From an uncultured Cytophagaceae bacterium (GTDB lineage Bacteria; Bacteroidota; Bacteroidia; Cytophagales; Spirosomataceae): a DNA stretch of 14,697 nucleotides. This document shows, piece by piece, positions 14,175 to 14,697 of this stretch; position 1 is the first letter of the stretch, and each line of letters begins with the position of its first letter. The stretch spans positions 1-14,697 of the forward strand of contig CALLKB010000138.1 in the NCBI GenBank assembly GCA_938008575.1, in the 5' to 3' direction. The notes below the pieces were generated by a model. The model did no database searches. It saw only the letters and a list, made by a program, of their open reading frames with translations, and was not told the DNA's origin. A program made the position numbers and the translations under genes.

Positions 14175-14663
14175 TTATTTTTTTGTTTTTTCTCTTGAGA
14201 ATTGAGTAAGCCCATCAATTTTACCTGCTAAGTTGAAACGGAAAAGTTCTACTATATCTTTCTCCCAAACTTTCCCATCTTTTAATACCCGTTTTTCAGT
14301 TGAATAGACCATAATTCCCTAAACGGGATCGGTATCTTTCAACTTAAATGGAAGGATGAAAGTAGGTTTCCATTCCAAGGATTTGAACTCGGCAAATAAA
14401 GCAGGAATCATATCTTTTGTAAATTTTGATTTATTGCCTTCAAAATCTTCAATAGTTAACACATCTGCCAAGATGGCTTCTACCCCTTTGACGTCCATCG
14501 CGTTATAAGCTTTTGCGAAATTTTCGATGGCTTCTACTTCGCCACGATTTGAGAATTCAAAAGGTCTGCCGTCTACTTCCGATCCGGCTTTTTCAGCGAT
14601 AAATTTTCCACCATAGGTCTTGCCATATTCATTAGTTTTTGGAATCGAATAGTATTGGGTAAA
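14175..14663 (-). pseudogene. Partial NTF2-like (SnoaL-type) gene with an in-frame stop
   Basis: An open frame runs on the minus strand from the adapter junction (14663) to TAA at 14175-14177: 163 codons, with the 5' end missing. Translation gives TNEYGKTYGGKF, then EAIENFAKAYNAMDVKGVEAIL, SLEWKPTFILPFKL, and after an interruption MVYSTEKRVLKDGKVWEKD. It ends LTQFSREKTKK. The helix-plus-pocket pattern is NTF2-like. A single TAG at 14319-14321 (after DTDPV, before GIMVY) splits the frame, which is otherwise coherent on both sides. One G-to-A change from TGG (Trp) would explain it. It could be a recent pseudogene, or a sequencing error near a contig end. Its neighbours downstream are small exported proteins on the same strand. 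Confidence 0.75.
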
Positions 14664-14697
14664 AGATCGGAAGAGCGTCGTGTAGGGAAAGAGTGTC
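14664..14697. other. Illumina adapter read-through (not genomic)
   Basis: From 14664 the sequence is AGATCGGAAGAGC followed by GTCGTGTAGGGAAAGAGTGT, the reverse complement of the Illumina TruSeq universal/P5-side adapter over 33 bases. The final C would be the first base of an index. These bases should be ignored as biology and trimmed. Confidence 0.97.

Overview
The window looks like a complete assembly contig from a Bacteroidota chromosome, most likely a free-living Cytophagales-type organism (the order is inference). Supporting signs are Sec signal peptides ending in A-Q, lipoproteins, a TonB-dependent receptor with an N-terminal carboxypeptidase-regulatory-like domain, a PIG-L / DUF1080 / Gfo-Idh-MocA gene trio, a DUF5117/DUF5118-type metzincin protease, AT-rich leaders without clear Shine-Dalgarno sequences, and a promoter matching the Bacteroidota TTG / TAnnTTTG pattern. 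The last 34 bases are Illumina adapter, so the right edge is a contig end. The left edge lies inside a tandem repeat, which probably stopped assembly there.

Layout. 1-347: a 128/129-bp tandem duplication, no gene. 348-3745: an S33-type alpha/beta hydrolase lipoprotein (+) that converges on and overlaps by 103 bp a secreted metzincin zinc protease (-). 3826-6832: a tight three-gene operon (+) of exported enzymes: PIG-L deacetylase, DUF1080/3-keto-glycoside hydrolase and Gfo/Idh/MocA oxidoreductase. 6829-8001: a convergent sugar:H+ symporter of the FHS/FucP type (-). 8002-8245: a divergent control region. 8246-10576: a siderophore-type TonB-dependent receptor (+). 10782-11231: a small ACT-domain protein with a signal peptide (+). 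11322-12641: a secreted serine hydrolase (-). 12772-14663: three small exported proteins in a row (-): an NTF2-like lipoprotein, an unrecognised two-part protein, and a partial NTF2-like gene with an in-frame stop that is easily missed.

How the parts fit. The 3826-8001 block fits oxidative breakdown of glycosides through 3-keto intermediates in the periplasm, followed by sugar import. The TonB receptor has what looks like a two-operator, iron-type control region: two near-identical 23-bp dyads exactly 60 bp apart bracket a promoter, with a separate perfect 7-1-7 Fur-like dyad further upstream.

The most unusual signal is a family of seven nearly identical 36-nt palindromes (one is 33 nt). All are intergenic, they occur in both orientations, and they cluster around 8-12.7 kb and at the left end. 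They have 11-bp perfect arms and an asymmetric centre, and two copies are fused to a second GGAGGA/TCCTCC hairpin. They look like a REP/BIME-like family. I cannot name it, and no transposase is present in the window.
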